DNA from: Bromus sterilis
Lineage: Eukaryota > Streptophyta > Magnoliopsida > Poales > Poaceae
DNA: 64,000 nt
Reading direction: 5' to 3'
Assembly (NCBI GenBank): GCA_950022295.1
Contig: OX465596.1
Coordinates: forward strand, 130,056,501-130,120,500
Shown here piece by piece: positions 28,972 through 40,458 of the stretch. Position 1 is the first letter of the stretch, and every line of letters begins with the position of its first letter. The position numbers and the translations under genes were made by a program. The notes under the pieces were generated by a model. That model saw nothing but the letters and a program-made list of their open reading frames with translations, was not told the origin of the DNA and ran no database searches.

Positions 28972-31900
28972 ATGACCTTGAAATTAGAAAGCACTACAAT
29001 TGAACTCATAAAAGGTGGACACTTGGCATGGTATCATCATTTGACCCACATAACATTTGTGCAAATTTTGAGAGGATTACGGCAAAAACTGGATGCACTT
29101 CGTGTACAAACTGGACCATCTCTTTCAAAGTACAAGGGTTTCAGACGAAAACTCATCTGTTACAAAGACATTTCATTTTTCTAAACTTATTTCAACCCAA
29201 GACTTTTTGTGCATTCAATATGCACCATTCAAAGCCACATACTAAATTTCAACCCTTTCTGACTTCATTTGCTATTTTTCATGCATTTAATTATTTATTT
29301 TGAGCTAAATGACCTTGAAATTAGAAAGCACTACAACTGAACTCAGAAAAGGTTGAAACTTGGCATGGTATCATCATTTGACCCACATAACATGTGTGCA
29401 AAAGTTGAGAGGATTACGGAAAAAATGGATACACTTCGTGTACAAACTGGACCATCTCTTTCAAAGTACGAGGGTTTCAGACGAAAACTCATCTGTTACA
29501 AAGACATTTCATTTTTCTAAACTTATTTCAACCCAATACTTTTTTTGAATTTAACATGCACCATTCAAAGCCACATACTAAAATTTCAACCCTTTCTGAC
29601 TTCATTTCCTATTTTTCATGCATTTAATGATTTATTTTGAGCTAAATGACCTTTAAATTAGAAAGCACTACAACTGAACTCAGAAAAGGTTGAAACTTGG
29701 CATGGTATCATCATTTGACCCACATAACTTGTGTGCAAAAGTTGAGAGGATTACGACAAAAACTGGATACACTTCGTGTTCAAACTGGACCATCTCTTTC
29801 AAAGTAAAATGGTTTTAGACGAAAACTCATCGGTTACAAAGAAATTTCATTTTTCTAAGCTTATTTCAACCCAAGACTTGTTTTTCATTCAATATGCACC
29901 ATTTAAAGCCACATACTAATATTTCAACCCTTTTTGACTTCATTAGCTATTTTTCATGCATTTAATGATTTATTTTGAGCTAAATGACCTTGAAATTAGA
30001 AAGCACTACAACTGAACTCAGAAAAGGTTGAAACTTGGCATGGTATCATCATTTGACCCACATAAAATGTGTGCAAAAGTTGAGAAGATTATGGCAAAAA
30101 CTGGATACACTTCGTGTACAAACTAGACCATCTCTTTCAAAGTACAAGGATTTCAAACGAAAACTCATCTCTTACAAAGACATTTAGTTTTGCAAAACTT
30201 ATTTCAACCCAAGACTTTTTTTGCATCCAATATGCACCATTCAAATCCACATACTAAAATTTCAACCCTTTCTGACTTCATTTGCTATTTTCATGCATTT
30301 AATGATTTATTTTGAGCTAAATGACCTTGAAATTAGAAAGCACTACAATTGAACTCATAAAAGGTTGACACTTGGCATGGTATCATCATTTGACCCACAT
30401 AACATTTGTGCAAAAGTTGAGAGGATTACGGAAAAAACTGGATGCACTTCGTGTAAAAACTGGACCATCTCTTTCAAAGTACAAGGGTTTCAGACGCAAA
30501 CTCATCTGTTACAAAGACATTTCATTTTTCTAAACTTATTTCAACCCAAGACTTTTTGTGCATTCAATATGCACCATTCAAAGCCACATACTAAATTTCA
30601 ACCCTTTCTGACTTCATTTGCTATTTTTCATGCATTTAATTATTTATTTTGAGCTAAATGACCTTGAAATTAGAAAGCACTACAACTGAACTCAGAAAAG
30701 GTTGAAACTTGGCATGGTATAATAATTTGACCCACATAACAGGTGTGCAAAAGTTGAGAGGATTACGGCAAAAACTGGATACACTTCGTTTAAAAACTGG
30801 ACCAGCTCTTTTAAAGTACGAGGGTTTCAGACGAAAACTCATCTGTTACAAAGACATTTAATTTTTCTAAACTTATTTCAACCCAAGACTTTTTTGCATT
30901 CAATATGCACCATTCAAAGCCACATACTAAAATTTCAACCCTTTCTGACTTCATTTGCTATTTTTCATGCATTTAATGATTTATTTTGAGCTAAATGACC
31001 TTGAAATTAGAAAGCACTACAACTGAACTAATAAAAGGTTGAAACTTGGCATGGTATCATCATTTGACCCACATAACATGTGTGCAAAAGTTGAGAGGAT
31101 TACGGCAAAAACTGGATACACTTCGTGTACAAACTGGACCATCTCTTTCAAAGTACGAGGGTTTCAAACGAAAACTCATCTGTTACAAAGATATTTCATT
31201 TTTCTAAACTTATTTCAACCCAAGACTTTTTTTGCATTCAACATGCACCATTCAAAGCCACATACTAAAATTTCAACCCTTTCTGACTTCATTTCCTATT
31301 TTTCATGCATTTAATGATTTATTTTGAGCTAAATGACCTTTAAATTAGAAAGCACTACAACTGAACTCAGAAAAGGTTGAAACTTGGCATGGTATCATCA
31401 TTTGACCCACATAACATGCGTGCAATAGTTGAGAGGATTACGACAAAAACTGGATACACTTCGTGTTCAAACTAGACCATCTCTTTCAAAGTAAAATGGT
31501 TTTAGACGAAAACTCATCTGTTACAAAGACATTTCATTTTTCTAAGCTTATTTCAACCCAAGACTTGTTTTGCATTCAATATGCACCATTCAAAGCCACA
31601 TACTAATATTTCAACCCTTTCTGACTTCATTTGCTATTTTTCATGCATTTAATGATTTATTTTGAGCTAAATGACCTTGAAATTAGAAAGCACTACAACT
31701 GAACTCAGAAAAGGTTGAAACTTGGCATGGTATATCATTTGACCCACATAACATGTGTGGAAAAGTTGAGAGGATTACGGCAAAAACTGGATACACTTCG
31801 TGTTCAAACTGGACCATCTCTTTCAAAGTAAAATGGTTTTAGACGAAAACTCATCTGTTACAAAGACATTTCATTTTTATAAGCTTATTTCAACCCAAGA

Positions 31901-32006
31901 CTTGTTTTGCATTCAATATGCACCATTCAAAGCCACATACTAAAATTTCAGCCCTTTCTGACTTCATTTGCTGTTTTCATGCATTTAATGATTTATTTTG
32001 AGCTAA
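28972..32006. repeat. 9-mer higher-order unit, copy 1 (3,035 bp)
   Basis: The unit starts at the monomer with AAAAGGTGGACACTTGG and CAAATTTTGAGAGG. It repeats at 32007 with the same rare variants in the same order: GAATTTAACATGC, the TCATCGGTTACAAAG monomer, CATTTAGTTTTGC, and CGTTTAAAAACTGG (CGTTTACAAACTGG in copy 2). Only scattered single-base differences are seen by eye (for example ATTAGCTATT near 29943). The stretch starting at 24252 is a further, rearranged copy. Confidence 0.8.
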
Positions 32007-35000
32007 ATGACCTTGAAATTAGAAAGCACTACAATTGAACTCATAAAAGGTGGACACTTGGCATGGTATCATCATTTGACCCACATAACATTTGTGCAAA
32101 TTTTGAGAGGATTACGGCAAAAACTGGATGCACTTCGTGTACAAACTGGACCATCTCTTTCAAAGTACAAGGGTTTCAGACGAAAACTCATCTGTTACAA
32201 AGACATTTCATTTTTCTAAACTTATTTCAACCCAAGACTTTTTGTGCATTCAATATGCACCATTCAAAGCCACATACTAAATTTCAACCCTTTCTGACTT
32301 CATTTGCTATTTTTCATGCATTTAATTATTTATTTTGAGCTAAATGACCTTGAAATTAGAAAGCACTACAACTGAACTCAGAAAAGGTTGAAACTTGGCA
32401 TGGTATCATCATTTGACCCACATAACATGTGTGCAAAAGTTGAGAGGATTACGGAAAAAATGGATACACTTCGTGTACAAACTGGACCATCTCTTTCAAA
32501 GTACGAGGGTTTCAGACGAAAACTCATCTGTTACAAAGACATTTCATTTTTCTAAACTTATTTCAAACCAATACTTTTTTTGAATTTAACATGCACCATT
32601 CAAAGCCACATACTAAAATTTCAACCCTTTCTGACTTCATTTCCTATTTTTCATGCATTTAATGATTTATTTTGAGCTAAATGACCTTTAAATTAGAAAT
32701 CACTACAACTGAACTCAGAAAAGGTTGAAACTTGGCATGGTATCATCATTTGACCCACATAACTTGTGTGCAAAAGTTGAGAGGATTACGACAAAAACTG
32801 GATACACTTCGTGTTCAAACTGGACCATCTCTTTCAAAGTAAAATGGTTTTAGACGAAAACTCATCGGTTACAAAGAAATTTCATTTTTCTAAGCTTATT
32901 TCAACCCAAGACTTGTTTTTCATTCAATATGCACCATTTAAAGCCACATACTAATATTTCAACCCTTTTTGACTTCATTTGCTATTTTTCATGCATTTAA
33001 TGATTTATTTTGAGCTAAATGACCTTGAAATTAGAAAGCACTACAACTGAACTCAGAAAAGGTTGAAACTTGGCATGGTATCATCATTTGACCCACATAA
33101 CATGTGTGCAAAAGTTGAGAAGATTATGGCAAAAACTGGATACACTTCGTGTACAAACTAGACCATCTCTTTCAAAGTACAAGGATTTCAAACGAAAACT
33201 CATCTCTTACAAAGACATTTAGTTTTGCAAAACTTATTTCAACCCAAGACTTTTTTTGCATCCAATATGCACCATTCAAATCCACATACTAAAATTTCAA
33301 CCCTTTCTGACTTCATTTGCTATTTTCATGCATTTAATGATTTATTTTGAGCTAAATGACCTTGAAATTAGAAAGCACTACAATTGAACTCATAAAAGGT
33401 TGACACTTGGCATGGTATCATCATTTGACCCACATAACATTTGTGCAAAAGTTGAGAGGATTACGGAAAAAACTGGATGCACTTCGTGTAAAAACTGGAC
33501 CATCTCTTTCAAAGTACAAGGGTTTCAGACGCAAACTCATCTGTTACAAAGACATTTCATTTTTCTAAACTTATTTCAACCCAAGACTTTTTGTGCATTC
33601 AATATGCACCATTCAAAGCCACATACTAAATTTCAACCCTTTCTGACTTCATTTGCTATTTTTCATGCATTTAATTATTTATTTTGAGCTAAATGACCTT
33701 GAAATTAGAAAGCACTACAACTGAACTCAGAAAAGGTTGAAACTTGGCATGGTATAATAATTTGACACAGATATCATGTGTGCAAAAGTTGAGAGGATTA
33801 CGGCAAAAACTGGATACACTTCGTTTACAAACTGGACCAGCTCTTTTAAAGTACGAGGGTTTCAGACGAAAACTCATCTGTTACAAAGACATTTAATTTT
33901 TCTAAACTTATTTCAACCCAAGACTTTTTTGCATTCAATATGCACCATTCAAAGCCACATACTAAAATTTCAACCCTTTCTGACTTCATTTGCTATTTTT
34001 CATGCATTTAATGATTTATTTTGAGCTAAATGACCTTGAAATTAGAAAGCACTACAACTGAACTAATTAAAGGTTGAAACTTGGCATGGTATCATCATTT
34101 GACCCACATAACATGTGTGCAAAAGTTGAGAGGATTACGGCAAAAACTGGATACACTTCGTGTACAAGCTGGACCATCTCTTTCAAAGTACGAGGGTTTC
34201 AAACGAAAACTCATCTGTTACAAAGATATTTCATTTTTCTAAACTTATTTCAACCCAAGACTTTTTTTGCATTCAACATGCACCATTCAAAGCCACATAC
34301 TAAAATTTCAACCCTTTCTGACTTCATTTCCTATTTTTCATGCATTTAATGATTTATTTTGAGCTAAATGACCTTTAAATTAGAAAGCACTACAATTGAA
34401 CTCAGAAAAGGTTGAAACTTGGCATGGTATCATCATTTGACCCACATAACATGTGTGCAAAAGTTGAGAGGATTACGGCAAAAACTGGATACACTTCGTG
34501 TTCAAACTGGACCATCTCTTTCAAAGTAAATTGGTTTTAGACGAAAACTCATCTGTTACGAAGACATTTCATTTTTATAAGCTTATTTCAACCCAAGACT
34601 TGTTTTGCATTCAATATGCACCATTCAAAGCCACATACTAATATTTCAACCCTTTCTGACTTCATTTGCTATTTTTCATGCATTTAATGATTTATTTTGA
34701 GATAAATGACCTTGAAATTAGAAAGCACTACAAATGAACTCAGAAAAGGTTGAAACTTGGCATGGTATCATCATTTGACCCACATAACATGTGTGCAAAA
34801 GTTAAGAGCATTACGGCAAAAACTGGATACACTTCGTGTACAAACTAGACCATCTCTTTCAAAGTACAAGGATTTCAAACGAAAACTCATCTCTTACAAA
34901 GACATTTAATTTTTCAAAACTTATTTCAACCCAAGACTTGTTTGCATCCAATATGCACCATTCAAATCCACATACTAAAATTTCAACCCTTTCTGACTTC

Positions 35001-35041
35001 ATTTGCTATTTTCATGCATTTAATGATTTATTTTGAGCTAA
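32007..35041. repeat. 9-mer higher-order unit, copy 2 (3,035 bp)
   Basis: Same monomer order as 28972-32006, shifted by 3,035 bp. Differences noticed by eye include CAAACCAATAC for CAACCCAATAC near 32565 and GACACAGATATC near 33764. The last two monomers (from about 34370) diverge more, which suggests the amplified block frays toward the CACTA side. Confidence 0.75.
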
Positions 35042-35955
35042 TTGACCTTGAAATTAGAAAGAACTACAATTGAACTCATAAAAGGTTGACACTTGGCATG
35101 GTATCATCATTTGACCCACATAACATTTGTGCAAAAGTTGAGAGGATTACGGCAAAAACTGGATGCACTTCGTGTACAAACTGGACCATCTCTTTCAAAG
35201 TACAAGGGTTTCAGACGAAAACTCATCTGTTACAAAGACATTTAATTTTTCTAAACTTATTTCAACCCAAGACTTTTTGTGCATTCAATATGCACCATTC
35301 AAAGCCACATACTAAATTTCAACCCTTTCTGACTTCATTTGCTATTTTTCATGCATTTAATTATTTATTTTGAGCTAAATGACCTTGAAATTAGAAAGCA
35401 CTACAACTGAACTCAGAAAAGGTTGAAACTTGGCATGGTATCATCATTTGACCCACATAACATGTGTGCAAAAGTTGAGAGGATTACGGAAAAAATGGAT
35501 GCACTTCGTGTACAAACTCGACCATCTCTTTCAAAGTACAAGGGTTTCAGACGAAAACTCATCTGTTACAAAGACATTTCATTTTTCTAAACTTATTTCA
35601 ACCCAAGACTTTTTTTTCATTCAATATGCACCATTCAAAGCCACTTACTAAAATTTCAACACTTTCTGACTTCATTTGCTATTTTTCATGCATTTAATGA
35701 TTTATTTTGAGCTAAATGACGTTGAAATTAGAAAGCACTACAACTGAACTCAGAAAAGGTTGAAACTTGGCATGGTATCATCATTTGACCCACATAACAT
35801 GTGTGCAAAAGTTGAGGGGATTACGGCAAAAACTGGATGCACTTCGTGTACGAACTGGACCATCTCTTTCAAAGTACAAGCGTTTCAAACGAAAACTCAT
35901 TTGTTACAAAGTCATTACAATATGCACCATTACATGAATTTTCAATAAGCACCAT

Positions 35956-38900
35956 TCACTTTTTCTTCAGTTGTGTGCTTTGCTTATTGCGCCGTAACCA
36001 TGGATAGTCTTCATCTCTTAACAAGATGCTTGGATCAGCCTTGACCTTCAAGGGAGGAATTTCATGAAACTTTTCATAATCTTCAGACTTGTCTATCTTG
36101 CCCTTCATTCCAAGGATGTCTTTTTTCCTGAAAGAACTATGTGGCGCTTTGGCTCATTGTATGACGTTTTTGATTTCTTATCTTTTCTTTTTCTCGGTTT
36201 GGTAGACATGTCCTTCACATAGAAAATCTGCACCACATCATTGGCTCGGACAAATGGTTCGTCTGGGTACCCAAGATTGTTCAGATCCACTTTTGTCATT
36301 CCGTACTGTGGGTCTACCTGTACCCCTGACATATTGACCCATTTGCACTTAAAAAAGGGACCATAAAATCATCGCCATAGTCAAGTTCCAATATGTCTAC
36401 TATGTAACCATAATATCTTTCCTTTCCGCTCTTGGTTGCTGCATCAAAGCGGACACCATTGTTTTGGTTGGTGCTCTTTTGATCTTGGTCGATCGTGTAA
36501 AATGTATTCCCATTTATCTCGTATCCTTTGTAACTCAATACAGTCGAAGATGGTTTCCTGGAAAACGAGTACAGGTCATCAGAAACAGTGTTGTCACCTC
36601 TGAGTAATCGAGTTCACGTGTAATCGAGTTGTCACTTCCGAAAGTCCTGATGTGTTCACGTGTAATCGAGTTGTCAGACTGCTCCGGGTGTGTGGAGCGG
36701 CGACTGTTCATGTGTTCATCGACATACGGGTCCACCAAGGTAGAGTTCTGTAGAACTATGTACTGTGCTTTAGACCAAGAATGCCCGTCCCTGCATATTA
36801 TTGAGTCCTTTCCAAGCGTGCCTTTTCCAGTCAGTCTCCCCTCATACACCGATTGAGGGAGACCAATCTTCTTAAGGCCAGGAATGAAGTCGGTACAAAA
36901 CCCAATGACATCCTCTGTTTGATGGCCCATGGAAATGCTTCCTTCTGGCCTAGCGTGGTTACGGACATATTTGTTTAGGACTCCCATGAACCTTTCAAAG
37001 GGGAACATGTTGTGTAGAAATACGGGGCCCAGAATGAAAATCTCGTCGACTATATGAACAAGGACGTGCGTCATGCTATTGAAGAAGGATGGTGGGAAAA
37101 TCAGCTCGAAACTGACAAGACATTGCGCCACATCAGTCCTTAGCCTTGGTAGGATTTCTGGATCGATCACCTTCTGAGAGATTGCATTGAGGAATGCACA
37201 TAGCTTCACAATGGCTAATCGAACGTTTTCCGGTAGAAGCCCCCTCAATGCAACCGGAAGCAGTTGCGTCATAATCACGTGGCAGTCATGAGACTCTAGG
37301 TTCTATAACTTTTTCTCAGCCATATTCATTATTCCCTTTATATTCGACGAGAAGCCAGAAGGGACCATCATACTGATCAGGCATTCAAAGAAGATTTCGT
37401 TCTCTTCTTTGGTAAGAGCGTAGCTGGCAGGACCTTCATACTGCATTGGAGGCACGCCGTCTTTTTCGTGCAAACGTTGTAGGTCCTCCCTAGCCTCTGG
37501 TGTATCTTTTGTCTTCCCATACACGCCCAAGAAGCCTAACAGGTTCACGCAAAGTTTCTTCGTCACGTGCATCACGTCGATCGAAGAGAGGACCTCTAGG
37601 TCTTTCCAATAGAGTAGGTCCCAAAATATAGATTTCTTCTTCCACATGGGTGCGCGTCCCTCATCGTCATTCGGAACAGATACTCCGCAGGGACCCTTTC
37701 CAAATATTACGTGTAAATCATTGACCGTAGCAAGTACGTGATCACCGGTACGCATGGCGGGCTTCTTCCGGTGATCTGCCTCGCCTTTGAAATGCTTGCC
37801 TTTCTTACGACATTGATGGTTGGTCGGAAGAAATCGACGATGCCCCATGTACACATTCTTCCTGCAGTTGTCCAGGTATATACTTTCGGTGTCATCTAAA
37901 AAGTGCGTGCATGCGTGGTATCCCTTATTTGTCTGTCCTGAAAGGTTACTGAGAGTAGGCCAATCATTGATGGTTACAAAAAGCAAGGCATGCAGGTCAA
38001 ATTCCTCCTTTTTGTGCTCATCCCACACATGTACACCGTTTGCATTCCACAGCTGTAAAAGTTCTTCAACTAATGGCCTTAGGTACACATCAATGTCGTT
38101 GCCGGTTTGCTTAGGGTCTTGGATGAGAACTAGCATCATAATGAACTTCCGCTTCATGCACTTCCAAGGAGGAAGGTTATACATGCATAGAGTCACGGGC
38201 CAGGTGCTGTGATTGCTCCTCTGGTCCCCGAAAGGATTAATGCCATCCGCGCTTAAACCAAACCATACGTTCCTTGGGTCACCTCCAAACTTAGCCCGAT
38301 ACTTTCTCTCAATTTTTCTCCATTGTGAACCATCAGCGGGGTGTCTCAAATTCCCGTCTTTCTTACGGTCATTGCATCAACTTGGCATGCTCTTCATTTC
38401 TGAACAGACGTTTCAACCGTGGTATTATAGGAGCATACCACATCACCTTGGCAGGAACCCTCTTCCTGGGGGGCTCGCCATCAACATCACCAGGGTCATC
38501 TCGTCTGATCTTATACAGCAATGCATCACATACCGGGCATGCGTTCAAATCCTCGTACGCACCGCGGTAGAGGATGCAGTCATTAGGGCATGCATGTATC
38601 TTCTGCACCTCCAATCCTAGAGGGCATACGACCTTCTTTGCTGCATACGTAGTGTCGGGTAATTCGTTATCCTTTGGAAGATTCCTCTTAAGTATTTTCA
38701 CTACCTGCTCAAATCCTTTGTCAGGCACATCATTTTTTGCCTTCCACTGCAACAATTCTAGTACGGTACCGAGCTTTGTGATGCCCTCTTCGCAATTTGG
38801 GTACAACCTTTTTTGTGATCCTCTAACATGCGATCGAACTTCAGCTTCTCCTTTTCACTTTCACACTGTGTCCTTGCATCAACAATGACCCGGCGGAGAT

Positions 38901-39273
38901 CATCATCGGGCACATCGTCTGGTTCCTCTTGATCTTCATCGGGCACATCGTCCGCTTCCCTCGTTGCAGTATCACCGTATTCAGGGGGCACATAGTTTTC
39001 ATCGTACTCTTCTTCTTCGCCGTCTTCCATCATAACCCCTATTTCCCCGTGCTTGGTCCAAACATTATAGTGTGGCATGAATCCCTTATAAAGAAGGTGG
39101 GCGTGAATGGTTTGCCGGTTAGAGTAAGACTTCGTATTCCCACATGTAGGGCATGGACAACACATAAAACCATACTGCTTGTTTGCCTCAGCCAGTTCGA
39201 GAAACTCATGCACGCCCTTAATGTACTGGGAGGTGTGTCTGTCACCGTACATCCATTGCCGGTTCATCTGCAT
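35956..39273 (-). pseudogene. TNP2-like CACTA transposase, frameshifted
   Basis: This was the transposase that cuts the CACTA element at its ends. Order along the minus strand: an N-terminal transposase-associated domain (39273 to about 39050; MYGDR, Cys-rich CCPCPTCGN, WTKHGE), an acidic linker, the TNP2 catalytic region (about 38760-37400; GLSADGINPFGD, SSIDVMHVTK), a DUF4218-like part (about 37240-36800; MFPFERFMG) and a DUF4216-like part (about 36450-36180; YYGYI, VVQIFYVKD). It ends in a Lys-rich tail with TGA at 35956-35958. Lesions: frameshifts at an A6 run (38809-38814), near 38370, near 36595, at a T6 run (minus strand, 36351-36356) and at an A6 run near 36121-36126, plus a TAG at 37303-37305. 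Homology continues in the next frame after each, so these are frameshifts rather than introns. The start could be 39273 or the second Met at 39267. Confidence 0.88.
36612..36676 (-). repeat. 42-bp tandem duplication in TNP2
   Basis: GTTCACGTGTAATCGAGTTG recurs with a period of 42 bp (36612 and 36654). It gives two copies of the peptide SDNSITRE fourteen codons apart. It keeps the frame and lies between the DUF4218-like and DUF4216-like parts, close to the frameshift near 36595. Confidence 0.75.
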
Positions 39274-39443
39274 GCATTATATATTATTTAGTGTGTCAAC
39301 AACCAATATATATAGAACATCATGAATAGATAAGTGACCAAATTAATAGAAGTTCATCATCACAGTAAAACCAAAGTACATACATAGTTCTCATTGAACA
39401 ACATACAACTCTCCAGACCATCTAACTAAGGCATACATTGAAA
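39274..39443 (-). other. Non-coding spacer between CACTA ORFs
   Basis: About 170 bp of AT-rich sequence with no open frame. On the minus strand it ends in TGCATGCAG just before the TNP2 start, so a splice acceptor of a leader intron is possible but not shown. Confidence 0.4.
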
Positions 39444-39887
39444 CTATGTAAAACATTTCAATTCAACAACAAATGCGATCATAATCGCAACAAAGGTAAC
39501 AATTGAACCAACGACATAATGATACCAAGCCTCGGTATCAATTGCATATTTTCTAATCTTTCTAATCTTCAAGCGCATTGCATCCATCTTGATCTTGTTA
39601 TCATTGATGACATCCGCAACATGCAACTCCAATAGCATCTTCTCCTCCTCAATTCTTTTTATTTTTTCCTTCAAGTTATTGTTTTATTCGTCAACTAAAT
39701 TTAACCTCTCGACAATAGGGTCGGTAGGAATTTCCGGTTCAACGACCTCCTAGATAAATAAATATGTCACGTTGGTCGGCATAATTGTCATAAACAAAAA
39801 ATGAATCAAATAGTTATAAAAGATAATATATACCACATCCAAATCATAGACAGGACGAGGGATGACATGTGTAGGTACCATAACCAT
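39444..39887 (-). pseudogene. Small CACTA-associated coiled-coil/membrane ORF (two exons)
   Basis: A small ORF upstream of TNP2, same strand. Proposed exon 1 is 39887-39834 (18 codons from ATG) and exon 2 is 39749-39444. They are joined across an intron with GT at 39833 and AG ending at 39750, in phase 0. The predicted 119-residue product has an acidic Pro-rich N-terminus (VVEPEIPTDP), a Lys/Glu-rich helix likely to form a coiled coil (KEKIKRIEEEKMLLELHV), a basic stretch (MRLKIRKIRKY), and one hydrophobic segment (VVGSIVTFVAIMIAFVV) near the C-terminus. One in-frame TAA at 39684-39686 interrupts it. I recall similar unannotated ORFs beside TNP2 in Triticeae CACTA elements, but could not check. 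Its role is unknown. An upstream open stretch to 40019 lacks ATG. Confidence 0.55.
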
Positions 39888-40202
39888 CAAATTATTTTCT
39901 TTTAGAAAGAAAATAAGAACAAGAGGATCACCACGGTGGTGCCGGTGACGAGATTGACGTGGGCGATCGACGGTGGTGAAGACGGGTACGAGACGTGATA
40001 AATCGCTAAACCTAGACAAATCTTGAGGAAAATGGAGCTTGGAGGTCGAGTTTGGAGAGGAGAAAGCTTAAGTAGTGTGGCTCGGGCATTTCATCGAACA
40101 CATCATGTGCATTGGAGGTGAGCTAGAGCACCAGAACGCCCTCCCCTTGCCCTCCTCGAAAAAATAGAGCACCAGTGGAGTGCTCTGCTCGCCGGCGAGG
40201 GG

Positions 40203-40210
40203 TATATATA
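40203..40210 (-). promoter_or_regulatory. Putative CACTA promoter TATA box
   Basis: Minus-strand TATATATA about 250 bp inside the element, between the subterminal repeats and the first ORF. This is the usual promoter position in CACTA elements. Confidence 0.6.
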
Positions 40211-40444
40211 GCCAAATCGTTAGTCCCAGTTTGTGGCTGGAACCGGTACTAATGGCCATCCTTTCGTCCCGGGTTGAGCCACAAAGCGAGGCCCATTGGT
40301 CCCGGTTCTTGTCTGGAACCGGGACATATGCCCCCAGACGAACCGGGACAAATGTCCCACGAGGCCCGGCCGGCCCCCCGGGCGCACGAACTGGGACGTA
40401 GGACCACCACGGGTCATACGTCCCAAAGCCTGAACCAAAGCCCT
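40211..40444 (-). repeat. CACTA subterminal repeats
   Basis: A GC-rich stretch with repeated, partly palindromic copies of GGTCCCGGTT and AACCGGGAC in both orientations (for example 40296-40325, CGGTTCTTGTCTGGAACCGG). Such motifs in CACTA elements are the binding sites of the TNP1/TNPA-type protein. The spurious ORFs over it are not genes. Confidence 0.75.
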
Positions 40445-40458
40445 GTTTTCCACTAGTG
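40445..40458 (-). repeat. CACTA terminal inverted repeat (5' end)
   Basis: Reads CACTAGTGGAAAAC on the minus strand and begins with the invariant CACTA. The partner repeat at the other end is not in the window. Confidence 0.85.

Larger units (their letters stand above)
17212..35090. repeat. Higher-order repeat domain (4-mer and 5-mer blocks)
   Basis: A diagnostic monomer variant (AACATTTGTGCAAA plus GGATGCACTTCG) starts near 17212, 18899, 20249, 21598, 22948, 24308, 25645, 27342, 29028, 30365, 32063, 33400 and 35086. The spacings are about 1,350 bp (four monomers) or about 1,690 bp (five monomers). Monomers at equivalent positions in different blocks are far more alike than neighbours within a block, which is the definition of higher-order structure. 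Regular 4-mer spacing dominates 18.9-25.6 kb; alternating 4-mer and 5-mer spacing dominates to the right. Confidence 0.85.
14063..35949. repeat. Satellite array, segment C (~65 monomers)
   Basis: The longest uninterrupted part of the array, about 21.9 kb of roughly 337-bp monomers in one orientation. From about 17 kb onward monomer variants recur in a fixed order (higher-order repeats, listed separately). The right end decays: the last monomer has lost internal blocks after GTTACAAAGTCATT, but AATATGCACCATT and a trace of the following block remain up to about 35946. The next recognisable thing is the TNP2 stop codon on the minus strand at 35956-35958. No transposon insertion interrupts this segment. 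Confidence 0.95.
35950..40458 (-). mobile_element. CACTA (En/Spm-type) DNA transposon, 5' part
   Basis: Read on the minus strand the element begins at 40458 with CACTAGTGGAAAACAGGG, a typical grass CACTA terminus. GC-rich subterminal repeats, a TATA box, a small two-exon ORF and a TNP2-type transposase pseudogene follow. The bases outside the end are GAT (40459-40461), a candidate 3-bp target duplication. It is inserted in an LTR fragment of the Athila-like element. The second gene (TNP1-like) and the other terminus are not seen between TNP2 and the satellite. Either the element was truncated at about 35950, or the satellite is its interior and the other end lies left of the window. The transposase is broken, so this copy cannot move by its own enzyme. 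Confidence 0.85.

Noticed and set aside
1..35949. Dozens of similar 60-95-codon ORFs repeated through the array (starting MKLGMVSSFDPHNMC or similar), suggesting a tandem gene family.
   Set aside because: They follow the 337-bp period. The monomer length is not a multiple of three, the frames break at many copies, several frames are open at once, and no signal, domain or promoter is seen. Similarity of the peptides simply reflects DNA homogenisation.
1..35949. Naming the satellite as a known Triticeae family (Afa, pTa-535, pSc200 and others).
   Set aside because: Only the monomer length is similar. I could not verify any sequence match without a search.
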